Origin: Nitrosomonas sp. Nm33
GTDB lineage: Bacteria; Pseudomonadota; Gammaproteobacteria; Burkholderiales; Nitrosomonadaceae
Reading direction: 5' to 3'
NCBI RefSeq assembly: GCF_900107265.1
Contig: NZ_FNPJ01000031.1
Coordinates: 1-33,370 of the forward strand
Length of the DNA: 33,370 nt
This document shows, in pieces, positions 1 to 6,840 of this stretch. Position numbers and translations under genes: made by a program. Positions within the stretch are counted from its first letter, which is position 1, and each line of letters begins with the position of its first letter. The notes beneath the pieces were generated by a model. That model was not told where the DNA came from. It ran no database searches and saw only the letters and a list, made by a program, of their open reading frames with translations.

Positions 1-124
1 CCAGTGCACTTCCAGCCTTATGATACAGCCGGGCATCTGTCGGGTAATTGATCGCTTTTTCCTGCACCGTGCTATCCACGTTTACTGCTGTGAGCAATGT
101 CTTTGATACGGTCTGCGTGGCAAT
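1..124 (-). mobile_element. Truncated IS5-family transposase fragment
   Basis: Read on the minus strand, this fragment encodes the region around VDSTVQEKAINYPTDARL, which includes the first Asp of a DDE transposase catalytic triad. It is the reverse complement of the last 124 bases of the window apart from one substitution at position 96. The match stops sharply after base 124, so the N-terminal half of this copy is missing, and the other end runs off the window. It is a relic or contig-end copy, not a working gene. The IS5-family assignment comes from the longer copy at the right end. Confidence 0.85.
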
Positions 125-135
125 GCAAGCTATAC

Positions 136-168
136 AAAAAAACACCCCACCAGCATGCTGCGGGGTGT
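136..168 (-). terminator. Rho-independent terminator downstream of the barrel protein gene
   Basis: ACACCCC (142-148) pairs with GGGGTGT (162-168), and the self-complementary CAGCATGCTG lies between them. On the minus strand the stem is followed by a run of T (A at 136-142 on the plus strand). It lies about 120 bp past the stop of the minus-strand gene ending at 286 and is its likely terminator. Confidence 0.7.
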
Positions 169-285
169 AAAGGCTTCGTCACAAAATCATCTACTATCTT
201 GCTAGAAACAAGGAGGGAAATACTATCTATCTAACAATGATTCCTCTCTTTTCTTCCAATTCTTTCACTACCTGTGTTCAAATCG

Positions 286-1197
286 TTAGAAACCAATTCC
301 AAGGTAGCCACCGGCAGTCATGCCACTAAGATTAACGCCATCAAATTTACCAAAAACCTCATGATAGCGTGCATCAACGCCTAGAACAAAATTCTTCCAG
401 AATCGATAATCTGCCCCTACAGCAACCATATAGCCAGGATTCGCCACGTATGAGACAGACTCAGTCGCTGGACTCACCACATGCATTGCTATTCCTGCAG
501 GAATAATCCAAGGTCTAAAGTTGCTGCCTTCCATGAATTTAATTTTCGGCGCTGCTGTCAACGTAAATTGACTAATTGTCACACTCCGCGGATTAAAGGC
601 TCCTCCTGCTAATTGAGATGGAGCATTGGCCAGCGCATTACCCTGCGAATGACCAAACCTTTTGTATTCAAACATCAATTCAGCAAGGACCTCTGTCCCG
701 GGTAGAAAGCCCCACACATCTTTTGTTAGACTAAAATCAAAACCTGCACCGACATACCAGCCATCATTGCCTCCTGGATCTTGCGCACCGAGAGGCACAA
801 CATTACTTTGCAGGGATGCGCCATTACGCTCCTGCAAGTTATGCGCATAGCCGCCACGGAAGAAAATCATATGATGGTGTTTACTCTCTTGCTCTTCTAC
901 TTTCTTAATCACCCGATCTTCCCGGACAATCTCTTCTTTTACTTTCTTAATCTCCTGCTGATTTTCTTCTTTTACTTTCTTAATCTCCTGCTGATCTTGA
1001 GCAGCTTTGCTTTTCACTTGATTGAGCTCATCCCGAATAGCTTTTAGCTGTCCTTCTAATAACTTGATTTGCTGTTCTAAACCTTCAGTTGATGTTCCAC
1101 CATGAGCAATCGCTTGGGGGGAGCCCGTTACTAATGCAATAACTAATGAACTAACAGCGACACTGGCGATTCTTGTTTTGTGACGGAATTGCTTCAT
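286..1197 (-). CDS. Outer-membrane beta-barrel protein with N-terminal coiled coil
   Basis: The product has 303 residues. A basic N-terminus and hydrophobic stretch end in QAIA, giving a likely signal-peptide cleavage after residue 31. Residues 38-105 form a charged coiled coil that contains an exact-register duplication of an 11-residue unit, QQEIKKVKEEN then QQEIKKVKEEI (residues 69-90). Residues from about 108 onward alternate in beta-barrel style, are rich in Gly and aromatic residues, and the protein ends in Phe, the usual C-terminal signal of outer-membrane barrels. The fold resembles small OmpA/OmpW-like barrels. The coiled coil may reach into the periplasm towards peptidoglycan or self-associate; that is inference. 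A GAAAGGAGAG-type ribosome site sits just before the ATG. I do not recognise a named family and assign no substrate. Confidence 0.75.
   Translation of the reverse strand: MKQFRHKTRIASVAVSSLVIALVTGSPQAIAHGGTSTEGLEQQIKLLEGQLKAIRDELNQVKSKAAQDQQEIKKVKEENQQEIKKVKEEIVREDRVIKKVEEQESKHHHMIFFRGGYAHNLQERNGASLQSNVVPLGAQDPGGNDGWYVGAGFDFSLTKDVWGFLPGTEVLAELMFEYKRFGHSQGNALANAPSQLAGGAFNPRSVTISQFTLTAAPKIKFMEGSNFRPWIIPAGIAMHVVSPATESVSYVANPGYMVAVGADYRFWKNFVLGVDARYHEVFGKFDGVNLSGMTAGGYLGIGF
928..993 (-). repeat. 33-bp tandem duplication in the coiled-coil coding region
   Basis: Two adjacent 33-bp units (961-993 and 928-960) encode near-identical 11-residue segments of the coiled coil. The unit length keeps both the reading frame and an 11-residue helical periodicity. 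Such units can expand or contract by slippage and so vary between strains. Confidence 0.85.
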
Positions 1198-1316
1198 TTC
1201 GCTCTCCTTTCCATTTATTTTTATTTATTAACGGCAAACTATGGGTTGATCATAAGAAAACATTACTGCCCCTGCTTTGATCTAAATCAAGCAATCAAGT
1301 TCTATCTCAACAAAAT

Positions 1317-1373
1317 TTTAGGGGCTGTAGTAGATTAGCTTAGTTGATAAGCTAATCTACTACAGCCCCTAAA
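1317..1373. repeat. Perfect 26-bp-arm palindrome, copy 1
   Basis: The arm at 1317-1342 is the exact reverse complement of 1348-1373, with the 5-base loop GTTGA between them. The core of the arm reads CTGTAGTAGATTAGCTTA. One side ends in A and the other starts in T, so a terminator reading is possible, but there is no long T-tract. A near-identical palindrome with the opposite loop lies at 1555-1602. The pair resembles REP/BIME-type or MITE-end repeats. Confidence 0.9.
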
Positions 1374-1554
1374 TTCCTTCTCTGTTTGTGCTTATTTAGA
1401 TCTTAGCTTTTGTATAAAGTACATTACTTAAGCTAAATAAAATGTGAAGATGAGCTAGTTTTGAACAAACCAAATGAAATTTTGGGTTATCACTTATGAT
1501 AACAATGTCAATATGCCAAACTTACTGATATAAATTCATTAAACTAAACTTAAA

Positions 1555-1602
1555 GGGCTGTAGTAGATTAGCTTATCAACTAAGCTAATCTACTACAGCC
1601 CC
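1555..1602. repeat. Palindrome copy 2, inverted relative to copy 1
   Basis: GGGCTGTAGTAGATTAGCTTA (1555-1575) pairs with its complement at 1581-1601 around the loop TCAAC. That loop is the reverse complement of the GTTGA loop in copy 1, so the whole element is inverted relative to copy 1. It ends only about 30 bp before the aat start codon, so a transcript starting upstream would carry a strong hairpin in its leader. Confidence 0.9.
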
Positions 1603-1634
1603 AAATTTTATTTATTCCAGCACAAAATATACCC

Positions 1635-2336
1635 ATGATCCATTGGCTAACTCCCAATCCAGAATATTTTCCACCGCTAGAAATGGCGCTTGATGAACCC
1701 AATGGTTTACTTGCCGCTGGCGGCGACTTATCACCACAGCGCCTGCTGACTGCTTATCGTTGTGGAATCTTCCCATGGTTCAATCAGGAAGAACCCATCC
1801 TGTGGTGGAGTCCAAATCCACGTATGGTATTATTTCCTGGTGAGCTTAAAATTTCCCGTTCACTTCATAAAACACTGAAGAAACATCATTACGAAATTCG
1901 GTGCGACAGTGCTTTTACCCAGGTTATGCAAGCCTGTGCAGCCTCTCGCAAGGAACAGGAAGGTACATGGATACACCCGGAAATGATTTCAGCTTATACT
2001 GTGCTGCATCAAATGGGTGTGGCTCACTCGGTGGAAACCTGGATTGAGGGAAAATTGGCAGGAGGATTGTATGGGATTGCTCAAGGGAAAATGTTCTTTG
2101 GGGAATCGATGTTCTCCCGCGTTACTGACGCTTCCAAAATTGCCTTTGTGCACCTGGTAAAACAATTGGAACGCTGGAACTTTGGTATGATTGACTGTCA
2201 GATGAAAACGAGACACCTTACTTCATTAGGTGCCAGAGAAATTCCTCGCATTGAATTTGCTCAAATATTAAATAACTTAGTCGCCGTTCCAGAAAAACTT
2301 GGGAAATGGCATTTTGATTATGTCTATCCAGAATGA
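1635..2336 (+). CDS. aat: Leucyl/phenylalanyl-tRNA--protein transferase
   Basis: Aat transfers Leu or Phe from aminoacyl-tRNA to the N-terminal Lys or Arg of cytosolic proteins, creating an N-degron recognised by ClpS and degraded by ClpAP. The 233-residue product has the family length and signature segments: [20 protein letters not shown] near the N-terminus, GIFPWF, then [15 protein letters not shown], and later [19 protein letters not shown], which belongs to the GNAT-like catalytic domain. The start is the first ATG, with no clear Shine-Dalgarno before it. It overlaps by 17 bp the next gene, bpt, whose product is a second N-degron transferase with different specificity, so the two are almost certainly co-expressed. 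Confidence 0.96.
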   Translation: MIHWLTPNPEYFPPLEMALDEPNGLLAAGGDLSPQRLLTAYRCGIFPWFNQEEPILWWSPNPRMVLFPGELKISRSLHKTLKKHHYEIRCDSAFTQVMQACAASRKEQEGTWIHPEMISAYTVLHQMGVAHSVETWIEGKLAGGLYGIAQGKMFFGESMFSRVTDASKIAFVHLVKQLERWNFGMIDCQMKTRHLTSLGAREIPRIEFAQILNNLVAVPEKLGKWHFDYVYPE

Positions 2337-3081
2337 TGCTATCTTGCCGGTTATGAAATTTCATACTACTGAATTTTATCCATGCAGCTATTTGCCCAGC
2401 AAACTTGCCCGTTCACAAATTGTGCTACCAGATCACCTGATAGATGCACCGACCTATGCTCAACTAATCAAAATCGGTTTCCGCCGCAGTGGTAATTTTG
2501 TTTACCGCCCAAACTGTGAGCAGTGTGAAGCTTGCGTTCCGGTACGCATCATTGTTGATCAGTTTTCGTCTAACCGGGCACAACGCAGAGCTTGGAGACA
2601 ACATCAACATTTGGTGGCCACACACCATAAATTGCATTACCATCCTGATCATTACCGTCTTTATCGTCGTTATCAAGTGAAACGCCATGCTAACGGCGGC
2701 ATGGATTATGATAGTCGCGATCAATATTGCAATTTTTTGCTGCAAAGCAACGTCGATTCTAGGCTCATTACCTTCCATGAAAATGATCAACTGCGCATGA
2801 TCAGTATCGTTGATCAATTACCGGATGGCCTCTCTTCAGTATATACTTTTTACGATCCAGATGTTTCCAATGCAAGTTTTGGTACTTTTAATATTTTGTG
2901 GCAGATAGAACAATGCCGCATCAAGAAACTGCCTTTTCTTTATTTGGGCTACTGGATTGGTGAAAGCCGAAAAATGAGTTATAAAGCCAATTTCCAACCC
3001 TTACAAATCCTGCAAGACGGACAATGGCAAACCTTTAACAATCCTTCTCTTCAGAATGATCCTATAGATTGCCCTACTTAA
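2320..3081 (+). CDS. bpt: Aspartate/glutamate leucyltransferase (Bpt/Ate family)
   Basis: Bpt attaches Leu to N-terminal Asp or Glu, feeding the same ClpS/ClpAP degradation route as Aat. The protein begins [10 protein letters not shown] and contains [16 protein letters not shown], the [14 protein letters not shown] cysteine cluster and [11 protein letters not shown] near the end, all typical of the bacterial arginyl/leucyl-transferase family. The reading frame can be opened further upstream at a TTG (2299), but the ATG at 2320 places about 12 residues before the conserved PCSYLP block, as in relatives, so I chose it. It overlaps the end of aat by 17 bp, suggesting coupled translation. The product is 253 residues. 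Confidence 0.93.
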   Translation: MSIQNDAILPVMKFHTTEFYPCSYLPSKLARSQIVLPDHLIDAPTYAQLIKIGFRRSGNFVYRPNCEQCEACVPVRIIVDQFSSNRAQRRAWRQHQHLVATHHKLHYHPDHYRLYRRYQVKRHANGGMDYDSRDQYCNFLLQSNVDSRLITFHENDQLRMISIVDQLPDGLSSVYTFYDPDVSNASFGTFNILWQIEQCRIKKLPFLYLGYWIGESRKMSYKANFQPLQILQDGQWQTFNNPSLQNDPIDCPT

Positions 3082-3112
3082 TTCGGCCGCTTTCGGGATA
3101 AAATAAGTTTCA

Positions 3113-4138
3113 ATGCTATATAGTCTTTTTCGTCCGCTGCTATTCACGCTAGGCCCAGAAGCAGCACATACCCTTTCTCTTAGTGCATTACAACACCTGC
3201 AAAACTTTGGATTGCTCCCAAGTCGCTCGTTTGCCTGTAAATCCCGTAGGATAATGGGTTTAGATTTTCCCAATCCTGTTGGCCTTGCAGCCGGATTAGA
3301 TAAAAATGGCGATTACATTGATGCCCTTGCAAAGTTGGGATTTGGCTTTATCGAAGTGGGCACGGTAACACCTCGTCCACAGCCGGGTAATCCACGGCCG
3401 CGTCTATTTCGTCTTCCTCAAGCACAGGCAATTATCAATCGCATGGGTTTTAATAACCACGGTATCGATTACCTGATCGAAAATATTAAGCGTTCTAATT
3501 TTCAGGGCATCCTGGGTGTTAACATTGGTAAGAATTTTGATACACCGCTAGAGAAAGCAGCAGAAGATTATTTGATTTGTTTTCAAAAGACTTATCGTTA
3601 TGCCAGCTACGTGACCATCAACATTTCTTCACCCAATACCCGCAATTTAAGACAATTACAAAATACTGCCGAGCTTGAGCACTTATTGCATCTATTAAAA
3701 ATAGAGCAAACAAAACTTAGTGATCAATATGGTAAATATACGCCATTAGTCATAAAAATTGCACCCGATATGGAATCATCGCAACTGGAAGCGATCGCTC
3801 AGCAGTTAATAAAATACCAAATTGATGGCGTTATTGCTACCAACACTACTATTTCACGTCAAAATTTAGAACATCTACCACTTTCCAGTGAGACAGGTGG
3901 TTTAAGTGGCGCACCACTCAAACCACTCAGTACCGAAGTGATTAGAAAATTACATGCTTTGCTGCAAGAAACCATACCCATTATCGGTGTCGGCGGCATC
4001 ATGTCTGCTGAAGATGCAAAGGAAAAAATAGAAGCGGGAGCGAATCTGATCCAAATCTACACAGGTTTGATTTATCATGGCCCTGATCTGATAGGCCAAT
4101 CTGTTGAAGCAATTTGCACTTTCTGCCATGATGTCTGA
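3113..4138 (+). CDS. pyrD: Dihydroorotate dehydrogenase (quinone), class 2
   Basis: PyrD oxidises dihydroorotate to orotate in pyrimidine synthesis and passes electrons to the quinone pool at the inner membrane. The 341-residue product has the class 2 N-terminal helical extension ([18 protein letters not shown]), the FMN-barrel motif [15 protein letters not shown], the catalytic-serine segment [14 protein letters not shown] and the phosphate-binding [11 protein letters not shown] and [13 protein letters not shown] near the C-terminus. It starts 31 bp after bpt and its last bases overlap the start of the RnfB-like gene. No strong ribosome site precedes the ATG. Confidence 0.96.
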   Translation: MLYSLFRPLLFTLGPEAAHTLSLSALQHLQNFGLLPSRSFACKSRRIMGLDFPNPVGLAAGLDKNGDYIDALAKLGFGFIEVGTVTPRPQPGNPRPRLFRLPQAQAIINRMGFNNHGIDYLIENIKRSNFQGILGVNIGKNFDTPLEKAAEDYLICFQKTYRYASYVTINISSPNTRNLRQLQNTAELEHLLHLLKIEQTKLSDQYGKYTPLVIKIAPDMESSQLEAIAQQLIKYQIDGVIATNTTISRQNLEHLPLSSETGGLSGAPLKPLSTEVIRKLHALLQETIPIIGVGGIMSAEDAKEKIEAGANLIQIYTGLIYHGPDLIGQSVEAICTFCHDV

Positions 4139-4793
4139 TAAACACAAATTAATAGAACAAATTGATGCAATTCTGCCACAAACACAATGTGGTCAATGTG
4201 GCTTTTCAGGCTGTCTACCTTATGCTACTGCTATTGCAGAAGGTCATGCCGATATCAATCAATGCCCACCCGGAGATGTAGAAGGTATCCGGAAACTTGC
4301 TGCCTTACTCGGTGTAGCTTTCAAACCTTTAAATACAGCACATGGCGTACCCAAACCTAAATCGGTTGCTTTTATCAACGAAGAGCAATGCATTGGCTGT
4401 ACATTCTGTATACAGGCCTGTCCTGTCGATGCGATTGTAGGTGCCGCCAAACAGGTCCATACGGTCATCACAGAAGAATGTACCGGTTGTGAGCTATGTG
4501 TGGCTCCCTGTCCGGTAGACTGTATTAGCATGATCCCCGTTACACCCCATCCTGGAAACCAGGCTCAGGAAATGAAACAGCAAGCTGCTGATAGGGCCCG
4601 AGTACGCCATCAATTTAGATTACAAAGACTTGAGCGTGACAAACGAATACAAACTGAGAAATTTGCACAAAAATCACCGGTGGTAAAAGAATCTCAATCT
4701 GCCACAGAAAATGCCCATCTGAAAAAAGCAGCCATTCAAGCAGCATTAACGCAAGCCCTTGCAAGCCGCACCGAAACAATTGATCAAAAATAA
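4128..4793 (+). CDS. rnfB: RnfB-like iron-sulfur ferredoxin
   Basis: RnfB is the iron-sulfur subunit of the Rnf ion-translocating ferredoxin:NAD oxidoreductase. The protein has an N-terminal Fe-S module ([14 protein letters not shown] and a further Cys in QCPPG) followed by two 4Fe-4S ferredoxin motifs, [12 protein letters not shown] and [12 protein letters not shown]. The C-terminal third is a basic, Gln/Ala-rich helical tail. The hydrophobic N-terminal helix of true RnfB is absent, so the product is probably soluble. The start is the ATG at 4128 (another lies at 4131), overlapping the end of pyrD. No rnfA, C, D, G or E is in the window. An RnfB-like gene next to nth is a recurring proteobacterial arrangement, sometimes linked to cluster loading of Nth; that link is inference here. 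Confidence 0.88.
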   Translation: MMSDKHKLIEQIDAILPQTQCGQCGFSGCLPYATAIAEGHADINQCPPGDVEGIRKLAALLGVAFKPLNTAHGVPKPKSVAFINEEQCIGCTFCIQACPVDAIVGAAKQVHTVITEECTGCELCVAPCPVDCISMIPVTPHPGNQAQEMKQQAADRARVRHQFRLQRLERDKRIQTEKFAQKSPVVKESQSATENAHLKKAAIQAALTQALASRTETIDQK

Positions 4794-4805
4794 TCACTCC
4801 AGACC

Positions 4806-5459
4806 ATGAATGCCGCTAAACGTTACGAGATTTTCACGCGCTTCAAAGCTGCCAATCCTCACCCCACAACTGAACTTGAATACACTACACCATTCGAGCT
4901 ACTGATAGCTGTAATACTTTCAGCACAAGCCACGGACAAGAGTGTCAATCTGGCAACAAAAAAGCTGTTCCTATTGGCTAACACCCCCGAGAAAATGGTA
5001 GCACTGGATGAAGCTGGGTTAAGTAGTCTGATCAAAAGCATTGGTTTATATAGGACAAAAGCAAAAAATATCCTTGCAACGTGTCAATTACTCATCCAAC
5101 ATCATTGCAGTCAGGTACCGAAAACACGAGATGAACTTGAAAAGCTACCAGGGGTCGGGCGCAAAACTGCCAATGTGATTTTAAATACTGCCTTCGGTGA
5201 GCCGACCATTGCTGTCGATACTCATATTTTTCGTGTTGCCAATCGAACAGGCCTTGCCCGTGGCAGAAATGTGCGTGTGGTTGAGGATAAACTCATGAAG
5301 TTTGTACCCGTTGAATTTCGCCATGATGCCCATCATTGGTTAATTCTGCATGGACGTTATGTATGCAAGGCAAGAAAACCCGCATGTAGTTATTGCTGCA
5401 TTAATGATTTATGTGAGTTTGATGAAAAGAACTGGGATTGTATCCCATTGGTTTCCTAA
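4806..5459 (+). CDS. nth: Endonuclease III
   Basis: Nth is a bifunctional DNA glycosylase/AP lyase that removes oxidised pyrimidines in base-excision repair. The 217-residue product contains the helix-hairpin-helix LPGVGRKTANVIL with catalytic Lys120 and, 18 residues on, Asp138 in AVDTHIFR, the same positions as in the E. coli enzyme. Four cysteines at 187, 194, 197 and 203 (C-X6-C-X2-C-X5-C) bind its 4Fe-4S cluster. It starts 12 bp after the RnfB-like gene and its TAA abuts the ATG of the next gene, so it belongs to the same transcription unit. Confidence 0.97.
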   Translation: MNAAKRYEIFTRFKAANPHPTTELEYTTPFELLIAVILSAQATDKSVNLATKKLFLLANTPEKMVALDEAGLSSLIKSIGLYRTKAKNILATCQLLIQHHCSQVPKTRDELEKLPGVGRKTANVILNTAFGEPTIAVDTHIFRVANRTGLARGRNVRVVEDKLMKFVPVEFRHDAHHWLILHGRYVCKARKPACSYCCINDLCEFDEKNWDCIPLVS

Positions 5460-5900
5460 ATGTTTAATCCATCGAGAGAGCAGGTTCGCCAACTATTCTT
5501 TGACACCTGGCGTAAATACCGCCAAAAAGAAATCCTGTCTGGCATTGAAAACATCGCACTGGGAGTAATCTTGTTGCATCCTGAATATCAAGAGATGCTT
5601 GATGATAGCGAGCGTTATCGTGATAAAAACTATTTTCCAGAGATGGGAGAAACCAATCCCTTTCTTCATATGAGCATGCATATTGCTATTAAAGAGCAGC
5701 TTTCCATTGATCAGCCGGTTGGGATTCGCAAGAAATTTGAACTTTTACTTAAGAAAACTGGAAATGAGCACGATGCAACTCATCTGATCATTGAATGTCT
5801 CGCTGAAATGCTTTGGCAGGCGCAACGCAATCAAACACCACCGGATGCTCAGATTTACTTTGATTGTCTGGATAAATGGATAGGTAAATCAGATCAATAA
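5460..5900 (+). CDS. DUF1841 family protein
   Basis: The 146-residue soluble protein begins MFNPSREQVRQLFFDTW and contains NPFLHMSMHIAIKEQLSIDQPVGIR, the conserved core of the DUF1841 family. These genes are small, common in beta- and gammaproteobacteria and uncharacterised. The charged and His/Glu-rich middle (HMSMH, HDATHLIIE) could bind a metal, but nothing proves it. It begins directly after the stop of nth with no gap and ends at a strong terminator, so it closes the aat-bpt-pyrD-rnfB-nth run. Confidence 0.88.
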   Translation: MFNPSREQVRQLFFDTWRKYRQKEILSGIENIALGVILLHPEYQEMLDDSERYRDKNYFPEMGETNPFLHMSMHIAIKEQLSIDQPVGIRKKFELLLKKTGNEHDATHLIIECLAEMLWQAQRNQTPPDAQIYFDCLDKWIGKSDQ

Positions 5901-5901
5901 A

Positions 5902-5935
5902 AAAACGGAATGTATGAAATCACACATTCCGTTTT
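5902..5935. terminator. Bidirectional rho-independent terminator
   Basis: AAAACGGAATGT (5902-5913) pairs exactly with ACATTCCGTTTT (5924-5935) around a 10-base loop. The A-tract on one side and T-tract on the other allow it to end both the plus-strand DUF1841 transcript and the converging minus-strand cytochrome c transcript. Confidence 0.9.
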
Positions 5936-6006
5936 AATTCCGTTTTTATATTATATTTCTTTTTGAATAAGCGAGATATGATCTCCTCGCTCATTCACGG
6001 AATAAA

Positions 6007-6333
6007 TTATTTCTTCACATATAGACCAGATTGGCTGGAGAAATAAAAAGCCAGACTTTCAATGTCTTCGTTGCTCAACGGTGCAGCCATTCCAGCCATG
6101 ATAGGATCTTTACGCTCGCCAGTTTTATAGTCTTTTAAGGCTTTCTCAAGATAAGTTCTGGGTTGACCAGCAATTATAGGGAAATTTGGGGCAGCGCTAT
6201 TACCATCGGCTCCATGACAGGAAGCACACACCTCTGCAGCTTTTTTCTTGCCAGCTTCGATATCGGCTGCAATACTGTGCCCGGAAAAGAGTAATACCAC
6301 ACCGCTTACTGCGGCAACAACAAAATTTTTCAT
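6007..6333 (-). CDS. Periplasmic monoheme cytochrome c
   Basis: The 108-residue product has a signal peptide (about residues 1-22, ending near SIAA), one heme-binding motif CASCH at residues 36-40 and a likely axial Met in DPIMAGMAAPL (Met79 or Met82). The arrangement CxxCHGxxG, PxIAGQ, YLxxALxxYKTGER, MAGMA and a C-terminal IExLAxYF helix is that of class I cytochromes of the c4/c553 type, which carry electrons in the periplasm. It lies 27 bp downstream of a paralogous gene. AAGGAC precedes the ATG. The partner is not shown by sequence; a terminal oxidase or a step of respiration is plausible. Confidence 0.92.
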   Translation of the reverse strand: MKNFVVAAVSGVVLLFSGHSIAADIEAGKKKAAEVCASCHGADGNSAAPNFPIIAGQPRTYLEKALKDYKTGERKDPIMAGMAAPLSNEDIESLAFYFSSQSGLYVKK

Positions 6334-6360
6334 GTCCTTGTCCTTGCATAAATGGGAAAA

Positions 6361-6687
6361 TTATTTACTTGCGTAATAAGCAGCCAAATCTTCAATATCT
6401 TGATCGGAAAGGGTAGCTGCAATTCCACTCATTTGGGGATGTTTACGTTCTCCTGACTTATAATCTCTCAGTGCTTTAGCTAAATAAACTTCATGTTGCC
6501 CACCGAGTTTCGGAACATGATAAACAACAGGATAAGATGTGCGATACCCCTCTATTCCATGGCAACCCACACACATGGAAATTTTGGCTTTGGCTGCTTC
6601 AGCATTACCGGTTGCCTGTACTACACCAGAAAATGCCAGAGACATGCCAGTAGCAAGTAATAATTTAACAGCTGCTGACTTTTTCAC
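6361..6687 (-). CDS. Periplasmic monoheme cytochrome c, paralogue of its neighbour
   Basis: This 108-residue protein has a signal peptide ending near VQA, the heme motif CVGCH at residues 39-43 and a candidate axial Met86 in HPQMSGIA. It aligns along its length with the next gene downstream (shared YLAKALRDYKSGERK and SDQDIEDLAAYY-type helices). The start is a GTG with a strong GGAGGAGG ribosome site about 7 bases upstream, which decides the start. Together the two genes look like a diheme cytochrome c4 divided into two separate monoheme proteins. Confidence 0.9.
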   Translation of the reverse strand: MKKSAAVKLLLATGMSLAFSGVVQATGNAEAAKAKISMCVGCHGIEGYRTSYPVVYHVPKLGGQHEVYLAKALRDYKSGERKHPQMSGIAATLSDQDIEDLAAYYASK

Positions 6688-6732
6688 TTTGTGCCTCCTC
6701 CTCTCAAAAATGTAAACTTTAAACGATGAGTG

Positions 6733-6771
6733 ATGTTAAGTCAATGAATATTCATGTTAAGTCAATGAATA
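6733..6771. repeat. 18-bp direct repeat upstream of the cytochrome pair
   Basis: ATGTTAAGTCAATGAATA occurs at 6733-6750 and again at 6754-6771, giving a 21-bp period of about two helical turns. It sits 46 bp upstream of the cytochrome c GTG start on the minus strand, where a regulator could bind both copies on one face of the DNA. No regulator is identified. Confidence 0.7.
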
Positions 6772-6840
6772 TAATAGTAATCTCCCTGTTGCGGATAGGG
6801 AAATTATCTACGGTAATCTCCAAACAATCTTCTTCTAACT

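Larger units (their letters stand above)
1198..1634. other. 437-bp intergenic region between divergent genes
   Basis: This AT-rich region separates the minus-strand barrel gene from the plus-strand aat gene. It must hold the promoters of both, but I could not place -35/-10 boxes with confidence. Its clear content is the pair of palindromes at 1317-1373 and 1555-1602. No open reading frame in it looks coding. Confidence 0.7.

Noticed and set aside
781..1047. Plus-strand reading frame of 88 codons rich in Phe, Leu and Asn
   Set aside because: It is antisense to the repetitive coiled-coil region of the barrel gene; the odd composition is the complement of Lys/Glu codons, and there is no ribosome site.
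2464..2817. Minus-strand frame of 117 codons inside bpt
   Set aside because: It overlaps the conserved Cys cluster of bpt on the other strand and has no supporting signals.
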